DNA of 64,000 nt from Clostridia bacterium (GCA_900764105.1 CAAFMS010000004.1:8930-72929); one strand, 5' to 3'; positions 7,950 through 15,109 are shown, counted from the first letter of the stretch. Program-made: numbers and translations. Notes: generated by a model not told the origin, from the sequence alone.

Positions 7950-8534
7950 TCATTTGTTCTCCGAATTAAGTTTTTCTTTTATCATATCATTTAATTTGTC
8001 ACAAAACAATTGATCATCCTTTAATAGATTAATCATTTCATTTTTTCTTCGTAGATACTCGTTCCATAATTTATCCCCGAGTATTGTCTTATAATCTATC
8101 GGATCGGGGATTTTGTCAATATATTTAGATATGATTAAAAATCGGTTCTCAATTTGTTCATCTGTTAATCCTTCAGAGTGTAAACGCTCTACGTTTTTAC
8201 TGCTTTTATACCAAGTTTTAAAATCTTGTGAACCTTTTGCGCTATTGCAAGCCGAACAACACGGAACTAAATTTCTAATTTCTGTAATATATCCTGTAGG
8301 TAATCCGCCGGTAACTAAAGGTTTTACATGATCCATTGCATTTGCTTTGTCCAGGCAATATGCGCATTGCCCTTGTTCAAGATTCAATTCTTTAAAAAAA
8401 CATTCTATTTCATTTTGTGAAGGATAAATATAAGGGGTAATGGCTATTGCAAAAGCGTTGCTAATAGTGGATGTGCGGCTTTTTAAGTCGGATTTAGTCG
8501 GCAATTTAAATTTCTTGTTCATCTTTAGTGACAT
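7950..8534 (-). CDS. HNH endonuclease
   Basis: A 194-residue protein with a complete HNH module: C-x2-C (CAYC, about residues 57-60), DHVKPLVTGG (catalytic DH near 68), NLVPCCSACNSAKGS (about 88-102, with Cys pair, Asn and Lys-Gly). The N-terminal 55 residues and helical C-terminus look like specificity or accessory regions. It is sandwiched between two C5-methylase genes, overlapping the end of the upstream one by 29 bp and abutting the downstream one, so it is most likely the restriction nuclease of that pair. The ATG at 8534 could be replaced by one at 8522 without affecting the domain. Confidence 0.9.
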   Translation of the reverse strand: MSLKMNKKFKLPTKSDLKSRTSTISNAFAIAITPYIYPSQNEIECFFKELNLEQGQCAYCLDKANAMDHVKPLVTGGLPTGYITEIRNLVPCCSACNSAKGSQDFKTWYKSSKNVERLHSEGLTDEQIENRFLIISKYIDKIPDPIDYKTILGDKLWNEYLRRKNEMINLLKDDQLFCDKLNDMIKEKLNSENK

Positions 8535-9450
8535 AAATATTTATTCTCTTTACAACTTCCACGCAAACCGTGTTGCCGGCTTGCTTGTATTGTTCGCGCT
8601 CGGGAACGGTGCTCGGGAAAGCAAATTCTTCCGGGAAACCTTGCAAAGCAAGGCATTCCGACGGAGTGATGTTGCGAATTCCGAAATTGTCTTTTATAAT
8701 CGGTACTCTGTCGTAATACGTTCCCATATTTGCTTTCAGTGTAAACGAAATTCCTTCTTTGCTCGATTGAATGCCGTAATCGGCAAAACGATAAAGTTGC
8801 TTTTCGTCCGAGATAAACTCGTTCAAACGCCGATATTTCGCCGATTCGGGCGGATAATAATATTTATCGCCCGCTTTTACAGACACGTCGATAACGTCGG
8901 TTATATGCTTTTCGAGCGGAACTTTTTCGGGAAAGGCAAACCTTTCGCAAGCGTTTCTATCGGCAAACGCGACGATATAAGTTCTTGTTCTATGTTGCGG
9001 AACGCCGTAATCGCAAGCGTCTGCAATCAAATAGCGAATAAAATATCCTCGTCCCGCCAACTCGTTGTGAATAACGTTAAAAGTCTTTCCTTTGTCGTGC
9101 TCGGGAAGGTTTGCCACGTTTTCCAAAAATACGACGGAAGGGTGCTTTTCGTCAATAACTTTTCCGATTTCAAAGAATAAATTACCGCGTTCGTCCGAGA
9201 ATCCTTTTTGTTTTCCGCAAACCGAAAACGGCTGACACGGAAATCCGGCGGTAAGAATGTCGAAATCGGGAATATCTTTTTTATCGATAGAGCGAATATC
9301 GCCTTCGACCAAAACCGCATCGGGGAAATTGTGCCGATAGGTCATACAAGCGTATTTATCTATATCGTTAGCCCATACGATTTCATGCCCGGCTTGCGTA
9401 AAGGCAAGGTCTATTCCGCCGATTCCGCAAAATAAACTGCATACTCGCAT
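8506..9450 (-). CDS. DNA (cytosine-5) methyltransferase 2 (Dcm family)
   Basis: A 314-residue C5-cytosine methylase: motif I CSLFCGIGGIDLAF (residues 4-17), catalytic GFPCQPFS (about 69-76), LENV (about 110), PQHRTRTYIVAF (motif VIII), LQGFPEEF (motif IX) and AGNTVCV (motif X). The start overlaps the HpaII-like gene stop as TAATG, and its end overlaps the HNH gene, so the three are translationally coupled. Two C5-methylases around one HNH nuclease is the arrangement expected when an asymmetric site needs one enzyme per strand. That is inference, since specificity is not readable. Confidence 0.95.
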   Translation of the reverse strand: MRVCSLFCGIGGIDLAFTQAGHEIVWANDIDKYACMTYRHNFPDAVLVEGDIRSIDKKDIPDFDILTAGFPCQPFSVCGKQKGFSDERGNLFFEIGKVIDEKHPSVVFLENVANLPEHDKGKTFNVIHNELAGRGYFIRYLIADACDYGVPQHRTRTYIVAFADRNACERFAFPEKVPLEKHITDVIDVSVKAGDKYYYPPESAKYRRLNEFISDEKQLYRFADYGIQSSKEGISFTLKANMGTYYDRVPIIKDNFGIRNITPSECLALQGFPEEFAFPSTVPEREQYKQAGNTVCVEVVKRINIYVTKDEQEI

Positions 9451-10601
9451 TATCTTGTTTTTGAGTTGAATCTGACCGACACGTTAAGCGGTAAATAATA
9501 TTCTCCGCCGATTTTCTGAATTCGACTCCACGCGTATTTGTCGGCGCTAACATATTCAAAAAATGTGTTTCTGTACAAATAATCTCTGAAAGATTCTCTG
9601 TCGTTAGAGTGATAGCAGAGAATGTCGCCGTCGTCCATTACGACTATGTATCCGCCGTTGACTTGTTCTTTTCCGTCCCAAACTTTTCCCGCGGTCATTC
9701 CCGTAAAGCCTGCGATTAAAAAGTCTTTTAACGCCTTTTCGTAATAAACTTGCGGGTTCGTAACGTTAAGCGGATTTTCTTCCGCCATTCTTTCTACCGT
9801 TTCTTTTACGTTATGGTTGTCGTTGGCGGAAAGCAATCTGTCTTTTACGCACCAAGCCATAATTTTAGCCATCGATTCTCTGATAAGAAATAAATTGTTT
9901 GCATAAATGGGATTTTGCGTTTTTGCGAACTCGGTCGATACTAAATGACTTGATAAATATTCCTTGCATTTTGACCAACCGCGACCGTCTTTTTCCGATA
10001 TCGCGTTAAATTCTTCCATCATTGCGTCGTTGCAACCGGTAAGTTTATAAAGATATTGAGAAGAAGAACCGGCATTAAAAAGAGTAGGGTTTTGTCCGAA
10101 TTTCGATTTAATCGAAAAGCCCAATATGGACACGATGGCGGTTTGTCCGTCTCTTACTTCGATAAATATATCGTTTTTGCCGCCAAATTGTTTTTTCAAT
10201 GCCTGAACGGCGGGTGCTTTCGGTTTGCTTACATATATTACGCTTGCAAAATCGCATACCGAATCGGGAGCGGGAACGGAATTGCCGCGTGCTTTCTTGA
10301 TATTATCGAATAAAGTTGTGGCATTTTCGTTAAATTCGCTTGTGGGAATAACAGCAAATACTTCTTTGGAATCTTGCGGTTTAATTGTAACCGTAGATTT
10401 TTCTTCGTCGATGATATATTCTAAAACTTGACTCGCGCATTCTTGGCGAATTACTTTTAAAATATCGAGATAACTCTTATAATTTTTTTGCAGTAACTTG
10501 TCCGCGGTATATAATTTGCCTTCGCCGAGCAATTTCAACATAACGTAAAATTCCGCCCATTCGCCTTTATTCAGTTTCTTTCCCTTTATCGATTCAGTCA
10601 T
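9450..10601 (-). CDS. HpaII-family type II restriction endonuclease
   Basis: A 383-residue protein. Its opening KGKKLNKGEWAEFYVMLKLL and the middle region GFSIKSKFGQNPTLFNAG-SSQYLYKL (about 165-195) match what I know of the HpaII restriction endonuclease family (RE_HpaII), which cuts CCGG. Length is close to HpaII. It overlaps the preceding methylase gene by 8 bp and is followed by another methylase with a 1-bp overlap. The Vsr gene two positions upstream fits, because deamination of methylated CCGG gives T:G mismatches. Recognition of CCGG is inferred from family membership. Confidence 0.85.
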   Translation of the reverse strand: MTESIKGKKLNKGEWAEFYVMLKLLGEGKLYTADKLLQKNYKSYLDILKVIRQECASQVLEYIIDEEKSTVTIKPQDSKEVFAVIPTSEFNENATTLFDNIKKARGNSVPAPDSVCDFASVIYVSKPKAPAVQALKKQFGGKNDIFIEVRDGQTAIVSILGFSIKSKFGQNPTLFNAGSSSQYLYKLTGCNDAMMEEFNAISEKDGRGWSKCKEYLSSHLVSTEFAKTQNPIYANNLFLIRESMAKIMAWCVKDRLLSANDNHNVKETVERMAEENPLNVTNPQVYYEKALKDFLIAGFTGMTAGKVWDGKEQVNGGYIVVMDDGDILCYHSNDRESFRDYLYRNTFFEYVSADKYAWSRIQKIGGEYYLPLNVSVRFNSKTR

Positions 10602-11595
10602 TTTTATCGAGTACCCCTTTGATTTTTTCCGCTATTGCTTGTATTACGGGAACCGTTACGCTGTTTCCGAATTGTTTGTAAAGGTGAACGTCCGCCAAAA
10701 CGAGTTTGTAATCGTCCGGAAAACCTTGCAGTCTTGCCCATTCTCTCGGAGTCATTTTTCGGATGCCGTCTTTGTTGATTTCTCCCTTAATGTGGGTGGT
10801 AGGCGTTAAATTCGTCTGTCTTTTATCTATGATCAAATTTCTTTCTCTGCCCATACCGCCGCATACAATTGCGCCCGATACGTCGTCGAGATCTCGAATT
10901 TCGTATCCGAAACCGTGTCCTTTCGCCGCGTGACGTTCTTTATGTCTGATAAGAGTATCCATATAGCAGGTGCTGAGATAATATTTCGCGGGAACGGGGT
11001 TTTCTTCCATAATATCGCGAATACGTTTTGTGTCGTCGGTTTTCGCGGGAAAGATAAATTCTTTCGGTGCGATATCGTTTCTGAACGCAACGATATAAAT
11101 ACGTTCTCTGTTTTGCGGAACGCCGAAATTGCGACTGTTCAATATTTGCTCAAACGGAGTGTAACCGATTTCTTTAAGCGTTTCGGTGATAATCTCAAAA
11201 GTTCTGCCTTTGTCGTGAATAGTCAGACCTTTTACGTTTTCGCAGAAGATTACTTTCGGCTGCTTTTCGGCACAAATTCTCGCCACGTCGAAAAACAACG
11301 TGCCGCGCGACATTCCTTTGTAATCGTCCTTAAATCCTTTGCGTTGTCCGGCAAGACTGAATGCTTGGCAAGGGAACCCCGCAAGACATATATCGAAGTC
11401 GGGAATATCCGTTTCCTTTATTTTCGTTATATCGCCGGCGATTTCGAAATCGTCGTGGAAATTCGCTTTATACGTCTTTTGAGCATATTCGTCCCATTCG
11501 CTGACGAATACCGTTTTCAATTCGTCGCCGAAAGCATTTTCGAACCCGAGCCGAATGCCGCCGATACCTGCGAATAAATCAATACTTTTTAACAT
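10594..11595 (-). CDS. DNA (cytosine-5) methyltransferase 3, HpaII-type partner
   Basis: A C5-cytosine methylase of 333 residues from the ATG at 11595, which has CGGAG 8 nt upstream; the frame also opens at a TTG at 11628 with no comparable site. Motif I IDLFAGIGGIRLGF, catalytic GFPCQAFSLAGQRKGF, CENVKGL, PQNRERIYIVAF, a target-recognition region ending near LTPTTHIKG, LQGFPDDY and FGNSVTVPV are all present in order. It lies directly upstream of the HpaII-like nuclease with an 8-bp overlap, so it should protect the same site. Its ending and the Vsr gene upstream complete a classic R-M-V module. Confidence 0.95.
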   Translation of the reverse strand: MLKSIDLFAGIGGIRLGFENAFGDELKTVFVSEWDEYAQKTYKANFHDDFEIAGDITKIKETDIPDFDICLAGFPCQAFSLAGQRKGFKDDYKGMSRGTLFFDVARICAEKQPKVIFCENVKGLTIHDKGRTFEIITETLKEIGYTPFEQILNSRNFGVPQNRERIYIVAFRNDIAPKEFIFPAKTDDTKRIRDIMEENPVPAKYYLSTCYMDTLIRHKERHAAKGHGFGYEIRDLDDVSGAIVCGGMGRERNLIIDKRQTNLTPTTHIKGEINKDGIRKMTPREWARLQGFPDDYKLVLADVHLYKQFGNSVTVPVIQAIAEKIKGVLDKND

Positions 11596-11624
11596 TTTTA
11601 TTCTCCGTTTTTTTGTAAGTTGAG

Positions 11625-12044
11625 TCAACCGTTTTTTCTGTTGTTATAAGCATGTTCGATTTTATCTGCGCATTCTTGAAGATTCTTTTTGATTTCGAAA
11701 TCCCAAAAGCGCATTACGAGCCAATCAAGTGAAATAAGTTCCTGCGTGACCTCGTAGTCATGTTCGATATTACGCTCGATTTTAGGAATCCAATAATCGC
11801 GACGACTTTTAAAATCATCTTTTTGGTGTTCCCAATCATAACCGTGCCACATTTTCCCGTCAACGAAAACAGCGATTCTTGCTCCAAGGAATACAATATC
11901 GGGTTTGCCGTACAACTCTTTATAGTTTTTACGGTAGCGAAGTCCGCGCCGCCATAATTCCTTTCTAAGCAATAATTCGGGTTTGGTGTCTTTGCCTTTG
12001 TTGCTTTTCATATTGCGGGAAATCTGTTCTTTCGTGTTAGCCAT
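11625..12044 (-). CDS. Vsr-type very short patch repair endonuclease
   Basis: A 139-residue Vsr-family nuclease, which nicks next to T:G mismatches made by deamination of 5-methylcytosine. The family pattern is clear: RNMKSNKGKDTKPELLLRK, LRYRKNYKELYGKPDIVF (catalytic Asp), AVFVDGKMWHG and IPKIERNIEHD. The cysteine-rich zinc site found in E. coli Vsr (HGCFWHxHxC) is absent: the segment reads GKMWHGYDWEHQ. It overlaps the XRE gene by 8 bp upstream and is followed by the HpaII-type methylase. Its role is to protect the methylated sites from C-to-T loss. Confidence 0.93.
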   Translation of the reverse strand: MANTKEQISRNMKSNKGKDTKPELLLRKELWRRGLRYRKNYKELYGKPDIVFLGARIAVFVDGKMWHGYDWEHQKDDFKSRRDYWIPKIERNIEHDYEVTQELISLDWLVMRFWDFEIKKNLQECADKIEHAYNNRKNG

Positions 12045-12237
12045 TATTTTTGCCGAAAGTCAAGCCTTTCCGTTCGCATAAATCGCGGAAGGCCTTTTTT
12101 GCTTTTATGCTCGGCTCGGTTTTGCCTGTCTCCCATCTACAAACGGTAATGGGCGTAACGCCGAGTTCTACGGCAATTTCTTCTTGCGTCATCAACAAAT
12201 TTTCTCTTGCCGACTTGATTTTTTCTGAATAAGTCAT
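12037..12237 (-). CDS. XRE-family helix-turn-helix regulator (C-protein-like)
   Basis: A 66-residue single-domain HTH_XRE protein; the helix-turn-helix is MTQEEIAVELGVTPITVCRWE (residues 16-36). It is the first gene of the long leftward operon and overlaps vsr by 8 bp. Small XRE controllers preceding restriction-modification genes usually time nuclease expression after entry into a new host. A GGAG ribosome site lies 8 nt before the ATG. Two similar AAATGTTA sequences around the -10 box may be its operator. Confidence 0.9.
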   Translation of the reverse strand: MTYSEKIKSARENLLMTQEEIAVELGVTPITVCRWETGKTEPSIKAKKAFRDLCERKGLTFGKNNG

Positions 12238-12269
12238 ACTTGCACTCCGTCTAACATTTGCTTATCTTT

Positions 12270-12298
12270 ATTTTAACATTTTCTTGCCTTTCAGTCAA
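12270..12298 (-). promoter_or_regulatory. Promoter of the leftward defence operon
   Basis: TTGACT (12298-12293), 17-nt spacer, TAAAAT (12275-12270), 33 nt upstream of the XRE gene. AAATGTTAAAAT and AAATGTTAGAC form a direct repeat over the -10 and start region, a possible operator for the XRE protein. Confidence 0.75.
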
Positions 12299-12352
12299 GA
12301 AGAAACTATCGCTTTAGCGAAAATAAAAACAAGAACATTTGTTCGTATTTGC

Positions 12353-12381
12353 TTGACAACGGGTTTGATTTCCGGTATAAT
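12353..12381 (+). promoter_or_regulatory. Perfect consensus sigma-A promoter
   Basis: TTGACA (12353-12358), 17 nt, TATAAT (12376-12381). No protein gene follows for almost 700 bp; the transcript would begin near 12388 and run into the structured region and terminator below. Confidence 0.9.
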
Positions 12382-12387
12382 ACTAAA

Positions 12388-12690
12388 TACGAGAGTTGGG
12401 CGTTTGATATCGCTTAATCTCTCGTTGTATCGGGCGTGGAGAAATTGCCCGACCGTTCGTTCCCTTTCGGGAAATCGAATAGGTAGAATTACCGTCGCTT
12501 ACCATAGAGTTGCTATTAAGTGTAGCAATTCCGCGACGGGCGTTGAAATCGTTAAAAAAGAGAGATTTCGACGTGGGTTTTGTTGTGATACGATTTTTTA
12601 GATAAAATCGACTAAAAATTAAATAATCGGGATTAAAATCCGTGCGAAGAACGAGCCTATAAAGGCAACCGAAATCGCACGGGTTTTTTT
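12388..12690 (+). ncRNA. Unidentified structured RNA of about 300 nt
   Basis: The region between a perfect promoter and an intrinsic terminator has no open frame with coding features but folds by eye into consecutive helices: 12390-12395/12419-12424, 12430-12435/12447-12452, 12460-12464/12469-12473, 12492-12498/12533-12539 with an inner 12510-12515/12523-12528, a 10-bp helix 12541-12550/12564-12573, 12591-12597/12604-12610, and the terminator. I do not recognise it as a known family. It lies between the defence operon and the oriT/relaxase of the island. It might act in element maintenance, as a leader, or as an antisense or guide RNA; nothing in the sequence decides. Confidence 0.65.
12640..12690 (+). 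terminator. Intrinsic terminator of the structured RNA
   Basis: CCGTGCGA (12640-12647) pairs with TCGCACGG (12675-12682), with a small inner GCC/GGC helix, followed by GTTTTTTTA. Confidence 0.85.
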
Positions 12691-13012
12691 ATCCATAAAT
12701 GCAAAATCGGAGGTGCATTATGTAACGAAAATTAAAACTTAATACTTGTGTTTTAAGTCGGTGATAGAAAAAATATCAGCGGCTTTTTTGTCGTCTTTCG
12801 GGAGGTAAAACAATGACAAATTACAATCAATATCGTCCGCCGTGAGCGATATAAAATTTTCACGACAAAAATAATTTCAAAGGAGAGAACATTTATAAAA
12901 ACTACATTAAAAACATTTCAATTTTCGTTCGTCTTGCTACGGCGAAGCCGTTACTTTTTAAACGGACACAAGCTCCCTGCAAGGGCGAACGGCACCAAAC
13001 GCGAAGCGATTT
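12691..13012. other. Non-coding stretch with micro-ORFs between RNA and oriT
   Basis: No gene above 60 codons. Three good ribosome sites are present: GGAGGTG before an ATG-TAA start-stop at 12720-12725; GGGAGG before the 10-codon frame MTNYNQYRPP at 12813-12845; and AAGGAGAG near 12880 with no ATG in range. The segment 12930-12993 contains several short palindromes. This looks like an eroded gene area or a set of leader peptides. Confidence 0.5.
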
Positions 13013-13033
13013 GGTATAGTGAGTTATACCTTT
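13013..13033 (+). other. Origin of transfer of the pMV158/MobV type
   Basis: GGTATAGTGAGTTATACC is an inverted repeat (GGTATA 13013-13018, TATACC 13025-13030). It matches the pMV158 oriT core TAGTGTG/TTATAC except one base, so the relaxase nick is predicted between 13023 and 13024. The MobV gene begins 44 bp downstream, the usual arrangement. Confidence 0.8.
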
Positions 13034-13073
13034 TTGAAAAAGGTGTCAAAAACTATTTTTACGGAGGTGATGA

Positions 13074-14065
13074 ATTACGTCGTATTTAGTGTGCCACATG
13101 GAGAAATATAAGCACGCCGATATTGTCGGGATCGAGAGAGAAAACGAACGCGACGAGAATTATAAGTCCGCGCGAAATCCGCAAATCGACAAGTCGAAAA
13201 CGAGCCTGAATTACCATACAATGCCGTTTGAGAAAAAGTATCTTTCGTTTATTGACGAACGCATTAAACAACTTTCGCCTAAACGAAAAATTAAGGAAGA
13301 CGCGGTACTTATTACGTCGTTTATTTTAGGTTCGGATAAAGAATTTTTCGACCGGATTACGGCAGAACAACAGAAACAATTTTTTGCCGATTGCACGGAT
13401 TTTTCTCCAAACGCTACGGCAAAGAAAACGTTGTATCGGCAGTCGTTCATTTGGACGAAAGCACGCCGCATTTGCATTTCAATCTTATGCCCGTAACAAA
13501 CGGAAGATTGTGCGCGAAAGTTCTTTTCGACCGAACCGCATTACGCGATTTGCAGACGGATTTTTACAAAGCCGTCGGCAAGAAATACGGATTAGAACGC
13601 GGTAAGGAAGGAAGCACGGCGAAACACTTGGATACGATTGCTTACAAAACGAAAAAGATGACCGAGGCCGCCGAAGCAAAGATTCGCGAAGCCGAAGAAG
13701 CGCAAACCGCGGCAGAACCCGTGAAAGAATTGCTTGAAAGTTACGAATCCGCAAGATCTGAAAAGATTCCCTTTTCTGGTAAGAAAAAAGAAACGGAAAT
13801 CATCGCTTTAAGAATGAAAAACAGCGAACTCGAAAAGCAAAATAACGTTCTTGCCAAAGATAACAGCGATTTGTATAACGAACTGAAACGGAAAGAAAAA
13901 ACGGCGACGGTCAACGAAGGCGCGGCAACACTTTTGGAGAAATTACTCGAATACGCGCCCGAAGAATTTGCCGCGGCAAGGCAGGCGGCAAATCGTCGCC
14001 AAGAACAAGAGCGGGAGCAAAAACGCTTATGCGTAACATCAAACAACAAATTTAATGGTAAGTAA
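13074..14065 (+). pseudogene. MobV/Mob_Pre relaxase, interrupted by a frameshift
   Basis: Mobilisation relaxase of the MobV family, which nicks the adjacent oriT. Frame 1 (13074-about 13407) carries the N-terminus SYLVCHMEKYKHADIVGIER and the KSKTSLNY motif. After GATTTTT near 13400-13407 the homology jumps to frame 2, which has FSKRYGKENV then the histidine triad motif HLDESTPHLHF and a coiled-coil tail. One missing T in a T run explains the shift. Frame 1 has no ATG at the right place: GGAGG at 13063-13067 points to ATT at 13074 (the first listed alternative is GTG at 13089). As it stands the gene is probably inactive, unless the shift is a sequencing error or slippage. Confidence 0.85.
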
Positions 14066-14212
14066 ATAAAACTTGCCGAACGGAAACGTAAGCGTCGGCA
14101 TTTTAAGGGAAGGTATGATACCGAGATTAAAGTAATGAAAAAGTAAGACCGACCTGTTTTTAAATCGCATTCATGCGAGGCTGAGAAAAAATTAGAAAAA
14201 GGAGCCATAAAA

Positions 14213-14248
14213 ATGAAAAGAAAACTGAATATGAAATTTAACGAATAA
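14213..14248 (+). other. Micro-ORF of 11 codons with strong ribosome site
   Basis: MKRKLNMKFNE behind AAAGGAG at good spacing, between the relaxase and the next small ORF. The upstream stretch after the relaxase stop still reads IKLAERKRKRRHFKGRYD in the relaxase frame, so this area may be an eroded gene end. Confidence 0.35.
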
Positions 14249-14295
14249 CTCTATCGGAGGGGAAAAGCACGAGAAAGCGGAAGAACACTACGGGT

Positions 14296-14484
14296 ATGAC
14301 GGAAAGCGACTTTAATAATGTTTCGCGAACATTGTTAAACGCGATTCGCATGTTTTATGACAAGGAAGAGAATAGAAAAGCGTTTGAAATATGGCAAGCC
14401 GGAAGGCAAAAATTACAACTTAATAACAAAAAATTACTAATGAATAATTCTTTTGACGAACAAAAGGATGTCGCTAATACATAG
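14296..14484 (+). CDS. Small hypothetical protein of the island
   Basis: A 62-residue charged helical protein (MTESDFNNVSRTLLNAIRMF...) with no domain I recognise. The frame is open further upstream to about 14251 (SEGKSTRKRKNTTG), where GGAGG at 14256-14260 would suit a non-ATG start, so the true start is uncertain. It is followed within 50 bp by a strong terminator and is the last gene of the element before tRNA-Glu. Composition looks protein-like, but no function can be given. Confidence 0.4.
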   Translation: MTESDFNNVSRTLLNAIRMFYDKEENRKAFEIWQAGRQKLQLNNKKLLMNNSFDEQKDVANT

Positions 14485-14530
14485 GCGACAAAATCGCCGT
14501 ATTTGAAAAACGGTGGTAACAAAGCAAAAG

Positions 14531-14567
14531 CGGCGTGTGAGATAAACTCTCGCACGCCGTTTTTTTG
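14531..14567 (+). terminator. Intrinsic terminator at the right end of the island
   Basis: CGGCGTGTGAG and CTCTCGCACGCCG form a near-perfect stem followed by seven T. It closes rightward transcription from the relaxase side. Confidence 0.85.
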
Positions 14568-14595
14568 TTTAATAAGTCTTTCTGAAGTATATGAT

Positions 14596-14635
14596 AAAGG
14601 CGAATCCGTCTCCTAAAGGAAACGGGTTCGCCTTT
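14596..14635 (-). terminator. Hairpin downstream of tRNA-Glu
   Basis: AAAGGCGAA (14596-14604) pairs with TTCGCCTTT (14627-14635) and inner CCGT/ACGG extend it. It lies 9 bp past the tRNA 3' end on the element side. It could replace the original tRNA terminator, which the insertion displaced to 2025-2063. Confidence 0.6.
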
Positions 14636-14643
14636 AACTTGCC

Positions 14644-14654
14644 TGGTGACCCCT
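14644..14654. other. Putative attR core (3' end of tRNA-Glu)
   Basis: TGGTGACCCCT, identical and in the same orientation to 2067-2077. The tRNA is left intact, as usual for elements that carry a copy of the tRNA end. Confidence 0.65.
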
Positions 14655-14718
14655 ACGGGATTCGAACCCATGATACCGCCGTGAAAGGGCGATGTCTTAA
14701 CCGCTTGACCAAGGGGCC
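14644..14718 (-). tRNA. tRNA-Glu (TTC)
   Basis: A 75-nt tRNA with encoded CCA. Acceptor GGCCCCT/AGGGGTC, anticodon loop CTTTCAC in CGCCC/GGCGG context, T-loop TTCGAAT. It is the third gene of a leftward tRNA operon and the insertion target of the island. Confidence 0.95.
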
Positions 14719-14774
14719 TTATTAAGTTTTATATATTCAATTTCCTTTCGGTCGCCCGAAGGAATTGTTTGTAA

Positions 14775-14851
14775 TGGTAGCGGCGGTCAGATTCGAACCA
14801 ACGACCTGCCGGGTATGAACCGGCCGCTATAACCAACTAAGCTACGCCGCC
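14775..14851 (-). tRNA. tRNA-Met (CAT), elongator type
   Basis: A 77-nt tRNA with encoded CCA, acceptor GGCGGCG/CGCCGCT (G1-U72 wobble) and anticodon CAT. A paired first base and no GGG/CCC anticodon stem separate it from the initiator. It could be a tRNA-Ile modified by TilS, whose gene is adjacent. Confidence 0.9.
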
Positions 14852-14899
14852 ATATCTTCGCCGATAAGCAAGCAACTTCTGCCTGCTTACCGTCGTTAC

Positions 14900-14977
<78 letters not shown>

Positions 14978-14995
14978 CCGTCAAATTGCTTGTAT

Positions 14996-15024
14996 ATATT
15001 ACTATATTTGTCTTTAATTGTCAA
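14996..15024 (-). promoter_or_regulatory. Promoter of the tRNA operon
   Basis: TTGACA (15024-15019), 17-nt spacer, TAATAT (15001-14996), 18 nt upstream of tRNA-fMet. Confidence 0.8.
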
Positions 15025-15080
15025 CAGTTTTTATCGCTTTTTTTCAAAAAAAATTATTTTTTTATTTTCAGCCCTTTCTC

Positions 15081-15109
15081 TTGTTAATTTTGCCGTAAAT
15101 TGCTATAAT
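15081..15109 (+). promoter_or_regulatory. Promoter of tilS-hpt
   Basis: TTGTTA, 17-nt spacer, TATAAT (15104-15109); the transcript would start near 15116, just ahead of the tilS ribosome site. Confidence 0.7.

Noticed and set aside
9208..9435. Frame overlapping methylase 2 on the plus strand
   Set aside because: Lies wholly inside a gene with all ten methylase motifs; no independent start signal.
13391..13496. Independent gene starting at ATG 13391 (MHGFFSKRY)
   Set aside because: The homology continues directly from the upstream frame, and no ribosome site precedes this ATG; it is the second half of the frameshifted relaxase.
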